A program made the position numbers and the translations under genes. A DNA stretch of 64,000 nucleotides from Algicoccus sp048820935 (GTDB lineage: Bacteria > Pseudomonadota > Gammaproteobacteria > Burkholderiales > Burkholderiaceae_B), in the NCBI RefSeq assembly GCF_048820935.1, contig NZ_JBMERD010000001.1, positions 271,811 through 335,810 on the forward strand, written 5' to 3'. The notes under the pieces are model-generated. The model was not told where the DNA came from, made no database searches, and saw nothing but the letters and a program-made list of their open reading frames with translations. Below, one piece after another: positions 23,090-32,864 of the stretch. How positions within the stretch are numbered: the first letter of the stretch is position 1; every line of letters starts with the position of its first letter.

Positions 23090-26000
23090 TTCTCAAGCTT
23101 CGGCAACCCATCAATAATTTTCACCGTCTCCACACTTACAGTCACGATACGTTTAATCAAATCCACGATATAACGGGGATCGTCAGACCATTCATTAGGG
23201 TCGTTGATGATCCCGGTGTCACGATCTTTAGTGTACTGATAACGCTCTAAAATCCATTCAAGTGCCGACTTCCCATTAACAATGTAACGATGCGCTTCTT
23301 CCGGAATGCCCTCAAGGCGTAGATGGCTGTTCACCTGAATAATAGAGCGATCGGGGTCTCTGGCAGATCCTGCAAAACGCATCTTCTCGACGGTATAGAA
23401 GTTTTCCATCATGTCGAACTGATCACTGAATTCTTCAAGATCATAAGGCTTGACGGTCTCGAATCCCGTATGCAGCTGACCCAAACGCTTACCTGCTTCA
23501 GAAAACACCCAAAAGTCCTTCGTGAAAGGAACACGTGGCCAGTCTTTCTTTAAATCCGCCGCATAGCGCTTGCGGTAGTCTTTTGAGTGCAACACACCGT
23601 AGACGTAATAGAAGATGTCCTCTTTTCCAATACGCTTGTCACTGTAATGTTGACGGAAATCCGCCAAGGCCTCGTCTGTAATGGCATCACGTCGTACGTA
23701 TCCGTCCTGAACATGCTGATCATCCATCACATCAAGAAGGCTTGCGTGAGCAGACTCAGGAAGCTTTTCGTAAAAATAGAGCGGATAACATTGACCGCCG
23801 GTCAATATATTAAGATCAGGGATGACATTAGACATCAGACATACAAATGGTGCAGTTGCGCCAGTTGTAATTGTTTGAATCACCAAGTTTTGGTGTGCAG
23901 GTGTCGGCCAAAGACGTGCTTTGTAATACTCGTTAAATTCTGTGGAATAGTACAGATAAGAGCCGGAAAACGGTCTGTAAAGAGATTTGACAATGTTGGC
24001 TCCATCAAAGACTGCATGCTGCTGTCTTGCTAACTGTTTGTAGAGCCCACGTGTCCACTTTATACGTGTTTTATCAGTGGATGCTTTTTTCTTAGCAATG
24101 TCTTCTCGTTGTGCGGATTTCAGGCTTGGCGAACTGAGTTCAGGACTAATCCTATCCACCTCGGCGTTATAAAACGCCACCATCTTTTCAATTCGTTTAG
24201 TCAGTGCCGTTTTATTGAAATCGTAGACCCACGGATCACGACTTGTTTCAACACCTCGTTGGCGCAATGAAAAAACCTCACCCTCTCCACCATGCAAAGG
24301 CTTCAACTCATAAAAATCTTCACTGCGCTGATTGATCCAGTCGTAATGCTTGTTCGGCTCGAGCTGTTCCCAATCGAGCTTTCTATAACTACCCGCCTTG
24401 TCGATGATGTCAAGCTTTTCACGGGTGGATAAATAGTCCCCAATGTCGTGATAGTAGATCTTGCCCGGGCCTTGGTGATCAGCAGATTTAACGAGTAATG
24501 TAATCGCAATTGGAGCGCGTGATCCACTACCAAAAACCTTGCCACCTTCCATTCGAGACAATTCACCCGAAGTGCGTTGATTCCCCCGCAAGTTAAATAC
24601 ATAAACCGCAGAAAACTCTTCCTCAAAGCACTTGCGAACACCGGCGGCCACGTTACTGTCGAGCCAGCCGCCGTTCGTAACATAAGCCACTACACCTTGT
24701 TCAGCAATACGATCAGATGCCCAACGGATTGCTCGGATGTAAGAGTCGTACAGACTGTTTTTGTTGGTTGACTCTGAGAAGTGTGCGTAGGTGTCACTAA
24801 TACGACCATCCAACCTAGGATACTTAGCACCACCTTGTGCCACGGAATACGGTGGGTTGCCCACAATGACCCGAATCGGTGCTTTTGCCTGTCGCTCAAT
24901 ACGTTCGGTATTACCCACTAATAAGAACTCATTGGCCACTGGCCGATCTTCCAAGAGCATGAAGGTGTCTGTCAGCACAATACCGGGGAACTCAGCTTCT
25001 TGTGGCGGCGTTTCAAAACGGGCGCGGTATGCGCTCTCAATATTGACGGACGCAACGTAATAGGCGAGTAACACAATCTCGTTAGCATGCAGCTCCGATT
25101 CATACTTTCGCTTGAGGTCTTTCTGAGTGATCAGTTCTTCGTTTTGTAGTAAGCGTGTGATGAAAGTCCCTGTGCCAGTAAAGGGGTCGAGCAAATGCAC
25201 ATTCTCGGCACTCAAGTTGGTCTCAAAGTGTTCCTGCAGGATGTCGTTTGCCGATTGCAAGATGAAGTCAACGATCTCAACGGGTGTATAGACAATCCCA
25301 AGGTCTTTGGCCACATCTTCAAAGGCGGTCGCAAAGAAGCTGTCGTATAGGCTGCGAATCAGCTCTTGACGGGACTTCTCGCTTTTAGCCAGATCTGCGC
25401 GTCGTGCAATGCTTTCATAAAACTCAGACAGCCCTTCGGTTTCCGAATCCACGCCAAAGCGATCTAATTGTGTCAGGATGGCATCCATGGCCTGAGACAC
25501 GGGATTGCGCTCCTGTAAGGCATCAACCGGGAACAATGAGTCAAAGACAGGCTTGGTAATCAAATGTTGCGCCAGCAGCTCAACGGCTTGTTTCTCATCG
25601 ACCGCAGGGCTGATATTGTTTTGCAGACTCTTTAAGAAAGTCGCAAATGTTTCTTTGGCATGTGGATCATCCAATAATGCGTGAATACGCTCCACAACGC
25701 GTTTGGCGATGCGTGCAACGTCTTTTGCCCAATCGTGCCAATAAGCCGTGTCACCAAGCTTTTTCGGGATTGCGGTATACACCGCTTCAGAAATCTCACC
25801 GATTGGAAGCGGCGGTAGATCCAGTTCGAGCTGAACACCTGTGGGCTTTTCATCTCCGCTACCGCCTGAATCGCCTCCTCCGTCAATAACTTGAATCTTG
25901 TTACGAAACTCAGCTTCATCAACCAATGATTCATCGTGAGCACGCAAGGCTTTGATGATTTTCCAGATACCTTGAAACTGAGGATCGCTGTTAATGTAAT

Positions 26001-27891
26001 TGTCGTAATCCGTCAGTTTGTCTTGTGGAATGCCAACCGGCAGGATGATGTAACCGTATTGTTTGTCGCTACCACTACCAGCAGGCGGTTTGCGCATCAC
26101 GCGACCCACCGACTGTACGATGTCGACCACCGAGTTTCGAGTGTCAAAAAAGATCACGCCATCTAGCGCAGGAACGTCGATTCCTTCTGAGAGACAACGA
26201 GCGTTTGACAGCACCCGGCAATAATCATCGGTATCTTCTTTCAGCCAAGCGAGTTTGCGTTGACGGATTAAGGCGTTCATACCACCATCGACGTGATCAA
26301 ACTCACACGTCAGCAATGACTTTTGTTTGGTTTCTTCTTTGTACAGATCGACGATCTTTGGAAATGTGTCGGTCAGCGTTTTAGAGTTTTTAATTGAACT
26401 AGAAAACGCGATTGCCCGACGCATAGGCTGCTGATCAAAGAGAGGTGCATCTTCTTCACCTTCGTCACTAATGAGTTTGACGTCGGTCTTTGAAAGTCCT
26501 TTGTAAGAACCAAAGATCTTAGAGATAAATCGTGTATCGACAGCCTTGGGCAATCCGTCATCGAGTTGTGCACCGTACACGTTGGCTGTATGCGCCATAC
26601 GTGACTCATTGACGGCAACGAGCAACACCCGGTAATCACACAACAGGCCATCACGCACTGCCTGACCAAACCCTAAGCGGTGAAACTGCGGACCATACCG
26701 AGTTTCATCGTCCATGGAATACAAAACAGCATCTTTGTCGGCTGCTTTCGTTTTAGAAGCATCTGCAAAGATTCGTGGGGTTGCAGTCATGTACAAGCGC
26801 TTTTGTGCTCGAACATGCTCATTGGAGTGCACTTTAACAAACTCGGAATCTTCTTCGCCGTCAAGCGTCAGCCCCGTTGTACGGTGTGCCTCGTCACAGA
26901 TGATGAGATCAAATTCATCAAGACCAAGTTCCTGTGCTTTCCCAACCTGACTAATCGATTGGTACGTACAGAAAATCACCGTTCGTTTTGTGCTGTCATA
27001 CTCGTGTAGTTTTGCCACAGCTCGCATGATGGCATCTGGATCGGTCGTCGCAGGAAATGGCAGATCGTGCGTGCGAGAGTCTTCGTTGTCACGCCCAACC
27101 TTGGTGTCAGAGCAGACAACAATGGGGTTAAAGGGAGACCGAGCGTCAATCGTCCATTCGCGCAGTGATTGCGCCACCAGCGAGATTGAAGGTGCTAAAA
27201 ACAGCACCCGACCACCTTCAGGTACCAACTCTTCCATGATGCGCAGTGCAGTGTAGGTCTTACCTGTTCCGCAGGCCATAATCAGTTTGCCGCGATCATG
27301 AGTCTCAAAGCCATCTATGACATCATCAAGCGCAGAAACCTGATGGGGACGAAGCTCTTTCTTATACGACCGAAGTTTCATGCCTTCCGGTTCTCTGATC
27401 ACATACTGCGACCAGTCAATCGGACTTTCTTGCAAATCGAATTCAGACAGCTTCTCAACAGGAATGACTTGATTGTCGAGCGTATCTTCCGCGTGCTTGC
27501 TCCAACGGTCAGTTGTCGTGACGATGATTCTGTTCGCAAAGGACTTCTGCCCTTCATCCGTCTCAAAACGTCTGCCTGATGCCGCAAGAAATGAATCAAT
27601 GTCTGCTCTAGATACTGAATGCTCAGGCAGGTAGAACTTGCATTGAAAAGCCCAATAATCGCCCGTTCCTGCGACCCGAGCGACCAAATCAATTCCTGTA
27701 TCGGCTCCCCACCGATCCGGCCACTCTGACCACAACCAAACATCGCTAAAGTTGTACTGAGGATCTGTACGTAAAAAGTTAGCAATCAGTCGCTCAAACA
27801 GATCCCCTAAATCACGGTTGTTATGTGCAGCATCACGAAACGACTGGAGGACATCTTGAAGGGTTTTATTTGACGTGGTGTGCTCTGACAT
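23086..27891 (-). CDS. Type ISP restriction-modification enzyme (single polypeptide)
   Basis: A 1,601-residue protein resembling LlaGI/LlaBIII. Order of domains: Mrr-like nuclease (Asp68 in TGIDLVA, then QCKFY at 83-87); superfamily 2 helicase with Walker A ACGTGKT (206-212), DEAH (333-336) and QSVGRVMRK; a helical coupler; an N6-adenine methyltransferase with DPFTGTGTFITRLLQ (near 900) and catalytic NPPY (near 1010); and a C-terminal target-recognition region. Such enzymes methylate one strand of an asymmetric site, and translocate and cleave when unmodified sites meet head to head. All catalytic motifs are intact. It heads a leftward operon with three envelope proteins. Confidence 0.92.
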   Translation of the reverse strand: MSEHTTSNKTLQDVLQSFRDAAHNNRDLGDLFERLIANFLRTDPQYNFSDVWLWSEWPDRWGADTGIDLVARVAGTGDYWAFQCKFYLPEHSVSRADIDSFLAASGRRFETDEGQKSFANRIIVTTTDRWSKHAEDTLDNQVIPVEKLSEFDLQESPIDWSQYVIREPEGMKLRSYKKELRPHQVSALDDVIDGFETHDRGKLIMACGTGKTYTALRIMEELVPEGGRVLFLAPSISLVAQSLREWTIDARSPFNPIVVCSDTKVGRDNEDSRTHDLPFPATTDPDAIMRAVAKLHEYDSTKRTVIFCTYQSISQVGKAQELGLDEFDLIICDEAHRTTGLTLDGEEDSEFVKVHSNEHVRAQKRLYMTATPRIFADASKTKAADKDAVLYSMDDETRYGPQFHRLGFGQAVRDGLLCDYRVLLVAVNESRMAHTANVYGAQLDDGLPKAVDTRFISKIFGSYKGLSKTDVKLISDEGEEDAPLFDQQPMRRAIAFSSSIKNSKTLTDTFPKIVDLYKEETKQKSLLTCEFDHVDGGMNALIRQRKLAWLKEDTDDYCRVLSNARCLSEGIDVPALDGVIFFDTRNSVVDIVQSVGRVMRKPPAGSGSDKQYGYIILPVGIPQDKLTDYDNYINSDPQFQGIWKIIKALRAHDESLVDEAEFRNKIQVIDGGGDSGGSGDEKPTGVQLELDLPPLPIGEISEAVYTAIPKKLGDTAYWHDWAKDVARIAKRVVERIHALLDDPHAKETFATFLKSLQNNISPAVDEKQAVELLAQHLITKPVFDSLFPVDALQERNPVSQAMDAILTQLDRFGVDSETEGLSEFYESIARRADLAKSEKSRQELIRSLYDSFFATAFEDVAKDLGIVYTPVEIVDFILQSANDILQEHFETNLSAENVHLLDPFTGTGTFITRLLQNEELITQKDLKRKYESELHANEIVLLAYYVASVNIESAYRARFETPPQEAEFPGIVLTDTFMLLEDRPVANEFLLVGNTERIERQAKAPIRVIVGNPPYSVAQGGAKYPRLDGRISDTYAHFSESTNKNSLYDSYIRAIRWASDRIAEQGVVAYVTNGGWLDSNVAAGVRKCFEEEFSAVYVFNLRGNQRTSGELSRMEGGKVFGSGSRAPIAITLLVKSADHQGPGKIYYHDIGDYLSTREKLDIIDKAGSYRKLDWEQLEPNKHYDWINQRSEDFYELKPLHGGEGEVFSLRQRGVETSRDPWVYDFNKTALTKRIEKMVAFYNAEVDRISPELSSPSLKSAQREDIAKKKASTDKTRIKWTRGLYKQLARQQHAVFDGANIVKSLYRPFSGSYLYYSTEFNEYYKARLWPTPAHQNLVIQTITTGATAPFVCLMSNVIPDLNILTGGQCYPLYFYEKLPESAHASLLDVMDDQHVQDGYVRRDAITDEALADFRQHYSDKRIGKEDIFYYVYGVLHSKDYRKRYAADLKKDWPRVPFTKDFWVFSEAGKRLGQLHTGFETVKPYDLEEFSDQFDMMENFYTVEKMRFAGSARDPDRSIIQVNSHLRLEGIPEEAHRYIVNGKSALEWILERYQYTKDRDTGIINDPNEWSDDPRYIVDLIKRIVTVSVETVKIIDGLPKLEK

Positions 27892-28125
27892 AACAAGTTT
27901 CCGTGGGCATAAATCGATTCAAATCGCCCCACAACCTGCACTCCGACGAAGCACAAGCCTTGGCATTCAAGCTAACCATCAATAGGTAACTGGCAAATGG
28001 TGTGGCGCTGGGTCAGTTTACATTCAGATAGGTCTTATTAGGAGCGCCCAAGGGATACTTTGATCAAACCCTCTCAGCCGATACGTTCAAACCGACGTCA
28101 ACTTCGGATGTCACTGCCGAAAACA
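27892..28125. other. Upstream region of the type ISP gene
   Basis: No gene is seen. It should carry the promoter of the type ISP operon on the complement strand; no clear box was recognised. The repeat array begins at its right end. Confidence 0.4.
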
Positions 28126-28971
28126 AGTGGAACAACTCAGTCGCTGGCATATCTGAGATAGATCTTTTATGGTGATACAGACCACCATCTACCACCTGGT
28201 TGAACACCTTACCTCCGGCGTATATCTATTGCCAACGACGGCCACAATGAATGTGAGTGGAATGTTAGAGAAACTCGCCAATTTTCCCGCAGTTCAGCGC
28301 AAACATTGGGCAACATTCACCGATTGTCACGTGAGCTGCGGTTGAAAGATAAGCGCCGAGTGAGTGGAACAATTCGCCCACCGGTATATCTCGGCATGAT
28401 CTTTTCCGACGATTCAGATCACCTGCTACCACCTGGCCGAATACCCTACCTCCGGCCAGTATCTTTATCCCCACCAGCCCGTTGTGAATGTGAGTGAAGT
28501 ATTGCCGAAACTCGAGCTATTTCCCGCAGTTTCAGGTGAGTATTGGTCAGCATTCAACGTGTTTCACGTGAGCATGCGGTGAAACATGAGCGCCGAGGGA
28601 GTGGAACAATTCGCCCGTCGGTGTATCTGGCCATGATCTTTTCAGGCCATACAGACCACCTGCCATCACCTGACTGAACGCCCTACCTACGACGAGTATC
28701 TTTTATCCCCGTCGGTCCATTGGGAGTATGAGTGAAGTGTCGCCGATGTTCGCGCAGTTTCCCGCAGTTCTGCGCAAACATTGGGCAACATTCACCGATT
28801 GTCACGTGAGCTGCGGTTGAAAGATAAGCGCCGAGTGAGTGGAATAGTTCTGCCGACGGTGTATCTGCCCATAATCATTCCGGGCGGTACGAACCACGTG
28901 CCATCACCTGGTCGAACACCCTACCTACAACCAGTATATTTTCCCGACGGCACATCCAAGCGGTCAACTTT
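28126..28971. repeat. Tandem array of ~237-bp degenerate repeats, left array A
   Basis: Units begin near 28126, 28364, 28599 and 28837, each starting with GTGGAA and containing a GTATATCT/GTGTATCT block, ACCACCTG, TTTCCCGCAGTT and a TCACGTGAGC segment. Spacing is 235-238 bp. The last unit is cut after CCCGACGG and is followed by the 30-bp motif. Short open frames on either strand are by-products of the repeats. Confidence 0.85.
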
Positions 28972-29067
28972 ATCCCGTTCAAAAACCGGTCAATACAACT
29001 CAAAATAATTAAGGTAGCAAGGTTCATAAAAGAGTTTTAATCCCGTTCGTAAAGCCCGGTCAGTACC
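28972..29067. repeat. Two copies of the ~30-bp ATCCCGTTC...CCGGTCARTAC motif
   Basis: Copies at 28972 and 29039, 67 bp apart. They share ATCCCGTTC and CCGGTCARTAC and close the left repeat array. Confidence 0.75.
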
Positions 29068-29104
29068 GCATGTCCGAGTTTATCTTACAATCACCACAGA
29101 AAAC

Positions 29105-29435
29105 AGGCACGCCCACGGTGAATTGATTCTACCGACGCTGTATCTAGGCATAATCTTTTCTGATGATCCAGATCACCAATCATCACTTGGTCGAATCCCT
29201 TACCGCCGGCGAGTATCTTTTGCGCCGTCGGCCTGTTGTGAGTGTGAGTGAAGTGCCGCCGAGACTCGCGCAGTTTCCCGCAGTTCTGCGTGAGTATTGG
29301 CCGGCACTCACCGAGTTTCACATGAGTATCCGGTGAAAGTTGAGCATCAAATGAGTGGAATAATTCTGCCGCCGGTGTATCTGACGATGATCTTTTCGGA
29401 CGATACAGGTCACCTGCCATCACTATCGCCTTCAA
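29105..29435. repeat. Left array B of the ~237-bp repeat
   Basis: One full and one partial unit (near 29109 and 29352). A hairpin TTTCAC/GTGAAA around 29319-29342 is well conserved here. A degenerate 30-bp motif follows near 29485. Confidence 0.75.
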
Positions 29436-29834
29436 AATCCAATGGATGTAACTGAAGTTTAAAACTTAAACTTCAAAACACCTTAATCTTGTTCGTAAAA
29501 ACTGGCAATGTAATGTCCTAAGGTTTATATTATAAACACTAAGAAAATAAGGATATCTGAAGCGAATCAGCTTTAGCAGCGATAGATCAGGCGATGATAT
29601 TTTGAAAAATTCTATAATGCCCAGTAATTAATTCGATCAGAGCAACCTAGTTGGAGTCACACTACAAAGACACTACTGAACGTCAATCTCTTTTGAGAGA
29701 GTTACCCGATGTATCAAAACAGATTAAAAATCTGAGTATGTCTTTGCAATAATTTCAAAAAATCGAGCGTGGGTTGTTTATTTTTCTGGTGAACAAATTT
29801 GAAAACGAAAAGAAAAACGCAAAAGGTGAATGAA
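29436..29834. other. Region upstream of the helicase gene
   Basis: Contains the palindrome GAAGTTTAA...TTAAACTTC (29452-29472) and a short frame ending LRELPDVSKQIKNLSMSLQ at about 29751 that may be the tail of a lost gene. Nothing else was recognised; a promoter for the helicase gene is expected. Confidence 0.35.
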
Positions 29835-31358
29835 ATGATGACAAATGAGCAAGTCAGAGAGCATCTGAACATCGTGAACGCAGAACTTGAACGTATCAAG
29901 CAAATGGCAGCAGCAAACAAAAATGACAAAACAATGCTCAGTCAAATTCTTAACCCAATTGAAGCACTAGAAAAGCACTACAAACTTCCCTTTGATCTAT
30001 ACCCATATCAAATGGAAAATCTTGAGTTTTACACCAATAATCGCAAGGCTGGCATGTTTTGGGAGCCGGGCACAGGTAAGACCGCACAAGCTGTTGCTTC
30101 AGCCCTAATCTGGCTCGGTGAGCGAGAATACGACAAGGTGGTGGTGATTATGCCCCCAATCCTGATCGACCAATGGAGAGTGTTTTTAGAGTCGGTAGAA
30201 GGGATTGAACCTGAAGATATTTTGATGTATCGAGGAACAGTTAAACAACGTGAGAATTTGAAGCTAGGCAAACACAAATTTACCTTAGTAAGTTCAGCAA
30301 TCTTCAGAATCGAAAACGAAAAATTCAACGCCGCTTTCGATTCAAATACTTATGTGATTCGGGATGAAGCTCATGACATTAAGAATATGCAAACGCAGAA
30401 CTTCAAGAAGTTTAAAGCCTTTGTTGCGGACAAAGCTGTGAACCTTTTAACAGGTACACCTTTGTCCGACCCCGAAGATGCTTATGCTTACATGAATTTA
30501 TTAGCGCCAGAAATTTACAGAACCAAGTCCAGATTTATGAACGTTCACGCAGGACGCAGAGACTTTTTTAATAAGGTTTTGGAATGGGATAATTTGGATA
30601 TGCTTAGAGACAATATGGGTATGGTTTCAACTCGGGTTTTGTTCAAGGACGTACACGATATTAAGGAAGTGTTCACACCAATTCCTTACACCTTGAATAA
30701 TAAACACTGGGAACTATATCGTCGAGTAGCAGAAGATGAACTCTTGAGAATTGATGAATCCAAAATTGATGCAACTTCGACTCAGGCTTTGTACCACACG
30801 TTGCAGCAGATTATTTGTAATTTTGAATACTTTGGAAATGGTAAGTCCACATGCTTTGATGTGATTGATCAAGTCTTAGATGAAATCAATGGGCGCAAAC
30901 TCGTGATTTTCGGGTATTATCGTCGAACCAACGAAGCACTGCTAGAGCATTTAAAGAAGTACAACGCCGTTGCCGCTTATGGGGCGCAAACACCTGTGCA
31001 GAACAGAACTGCGGCTGAAACTTTCCAGAAAGACCCTGATTGCCGTATTATGATTGTTCAGCCATCATCAGGGGGTGTAGGACTTGATGGTTTACAAACC
31101 GTCTGTCATGACGGACTCTTTCTTGAATTTCCTTCCATGCGGGAATTCAAACAAGCTTATGCGAGATTACTAAGAACCGGTCAGAAAAACGTGGTTAATA
31201 TTCGGATTGCTTATGCGCTGGGAACCTTACAGGTGACTCAGTTTGCTAACCTGATGCACAAGGATAGGGTTGTTAATCTAGTAGTACGCAGCAAGGAGGA
31301 CTTACGTAAGGCTATTTTTGGTGAACTACTGGATACCGCAAAAAGCAAATCCGAATAA
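29835..31358 (+). CDS. SNF2-like/DEAH helicase, phage type
   Basis: About 507 residues from the ATG at 29835, chosen because AAGGTG stands six bases ahead; an upstream TTG at 29799 is possible. Superfamily 2 motifs are present: Walker A WEPGTGKTAQA (near residue 76), motif II IRDEAHDIKN (near 176), LLTGTPLSDP (near 202), and C-terminal PSSGGVGLDGLQ and AYARLLRTGQ. The lack of nuclease, bromodomain or HARP parts and the compact size resemble helicases in phages and plasmids. It stands alone between two zones of 237-bp repeats, with no partner gene on either side. A defence or replication role is possible, not shown. Confidence 0.85.
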   Translation: MMTNEQVREHLNIVNAELERIKQMAAANKNDKTMLSQILNPIEALEKHYKLPFDLYPYQMENLEFYTNNRKAGMFWEPGTGKTAQAVASALIWLGEREYDKVVVIMPPILIDQWRVFLESVEGIEPEDILMYRGTVKQRENLKLGKHKFTLVSSAIFRIENEKFNAAFDSNTYVIRDEAHDIKNMQTQNFKKFKAFVADKAVNLLTGTPLSDPEDAYAYMNLLAPEIYRTKSRFMNVHAGRRDFFNKVLEWDNLDMLRDNMGMVSTRVLFKDVHDIKEVFTPIPYTLNNKHWELYRRVAEDELLRIDESKIDATSTQALYHTLQQIICNFEYFGNGKSTCFDVIDQVLDEINGRKLVIFGYYRRTNEALLEHLKKYNAVAAYGAQTPVQNRTAAETFQKDPDCRIMIVQPSSGGVGLDGLQTVCHDGLFLEFPSMREFKQAYARLLRTGQKNVVNIRIAYALGTLQVTQFANLMHKDRVVNLVVRSKEDLRKAIFGELLDTAKSKSE

Positions 31359-31421
31359 GATTCTTAATTCAGAAATTAAAGTTTGTTTGAAAAGCTTTAC
31401 AACTACAGTAAATCCACACTG

Positions 31422-31757
31422 ACCTTTTCTAGCAACACAGACCATCTGCCACTATCTGGCTAGATCCCCTATCGCCACCGAGTATCTTTTGGCCTGCGAC
31501 GGTCACTACGAATGTGAGTGGAGTATGACCGAAACTCGATCTATTTCCCGCAGTTTCAGGTGAATGTTGGCCAGCGGTCATCGATTTTCACTTGAGTTCC
31601 GGTCGAAGGTTGAGCGCGGAGGGAGTGGAACTATTCTGCCGCCGGTGTATCTGGCGTTGATCTTTTCCGGCCATACAGACCACCTGCCTTCACCTGGTTG
31701 AATCTGCAACCACCGGCGAGTATCTTTTGCCGCCGACGGCAAGCCCAACCAGCCACC
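31422..31757. repeat. Right array A of the ~237-bp repeat
   Basis: Partial unit from 31422 and a second from 31622 (GTGGAACTATTCTGCCGCCG), ending at GCCGACGGCAAG just before the 30-bp motif, as on the left side of the helicase gene. Confidence 0.8.
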
Positions 31758-31758
31758 C

Positions 31759-31927
31759 AATCCCGTTCGTGAAATCCGGTCAATACAACACCGCACATGG
31801 TGGGGAAATCCTTCCCCAATTTCACCCAATCCCGTTCGTGAAATCCGGTCAATACAACACCGCACATGGTGGGGAAATCCTTCCCCAATTTCACCCAATC
31901 CCGTTCGTGAAATCCGGTCAATACAAC
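31759..31927. repeat. Three copies of the 30-bp motif with identical spacers
   Basis: Copies at 31759, 31828 and 31897 are exactly 69 bp apart and nearly identical. Both spacers are the same and contain the hairpin TGGGGAA-ATCC-TTCCCCA. This is a recent tandem duplication of a 69-bp unit. Confidence 0.9.
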
Positions 31928-32164
31928 TCTATCCTCTGAGACCCGCATCCTGTAAGGCTTTGCAGGGCCATTATCGGCGCTGATGGCCGTTTGTGCAACA
32001 TTGCACTGCAACATAGGTGCGATTTTGGCATTTTTCCCTTTAAAATCAATGAGCGGCGCTCTTGCTGTATCTTTATCCAGTGTTTTTGCCAATTTCGGTA
32101 TGAAATATCCCTTCCGAGTTGGCCGCTGGCCACCGACCAATGATACCCGAGGGTTGAGAATTGA
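31928..32164. other. Unassigned non-repeat segment between arrays
   Basis: An open frame on the complement reads KGKNAKIAPMLQCNVAQ and SADNGPAKPYRMRVSE. It looks like the end of a broken coding sequence, possibly of a mobile element; I cannot name it. Confidence 0.3.
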
Positions 32165-32640
32165 GTGCAGTGCCGCCAAAACTCGAGCTATTTCCCGCAG
32201 TCCCAGGTGAGTATTGACCAGCATTCACTGATTTTCACATGAGTATGGGTTGAAAGATGAGCACCGAGTGAGTGGAATGATTCTGCCGGCGGTGTATCTG
32301 ACGATGATCTTTTCCGGCCATACAGATCACCTGCTACCACTTGGTCGAACAGCCTATCTACGACGAGTATCTTTATTCCCGCCAGTCCGCTGCGAATGTG
32401 AGTGAAGTATTGCCGAAACTCGAGCTATTCCCCGCAGTTTTAGGTGAATATTGACCAGCACTCATCAACTTTCGCGTGAGTTTCGGTTGAAAGATGAGTG
32501 CCTAGTGAGTGGAACTATTCAACCGTTGGTGTATCTGGCGATGATCTTTTCTGAAGGTCCAGACCACCGGCAACCACCTGGCCGAACACCCTATCTACAA
32601 CCAGTATATTTTCCCGACGGCAAATCCAAGCAGTCAACCC
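32165..32640. repeat. Right array B of the ~237-bp repeat
   Basis: Units near 32270 and 32507 (237 bp apart) plus the end of a preceding one. The last is cut after CCCGACGGCA and is followed by the 30-bp motif. Confidence 0.8.
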
Positions 32641-32641
32641 T

Positions 32642-32808
32642 ATCCCGTTCAAAATCCGGTCAGTACAACAATAAGCATTTACTAAAATAAATAACGCGCT
32701 TAAGTCTTAATCCCGTTCGTACTATCCGGTCAATACAGCTCCATCATTCATGATGATACTTGCCCATGAGATGTCTTAATCCCGTTCATACAACCCGGTC
32801 AGTACTAC
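32642..32808. repeat. Three diverged copies of the 30-bp motif
   Basis: Copies at 32642, 32709 and 32778 (spacing 67 and 69 bp) with unrelated spacers, each sharing ATCCCGTTC and CCGGTCARTAC. Confidence 0.75.
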
Positions 32809-32864
32809 GCCCCTGAGTTTATAGAAAAACGAGTACAGCCGCAACGTAATAGCTATGCCGCCGG

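Noticed and set aside
28265..29435. Short open frames on both strands in the repeat arrays as real genes
   Set aside because: They recur with the 237-bp unit, carry different stops in each copy and show no domain; they are side effects of the repeats.
31759..32808. CRISPR array, because ~30-bp repeats recur every 67-69 bp
   Set aside because: Spacers in the best cluster are identical to each other, repeats in other clusters are degenerate, each cluster has two or three copies, and no cas gene is present.
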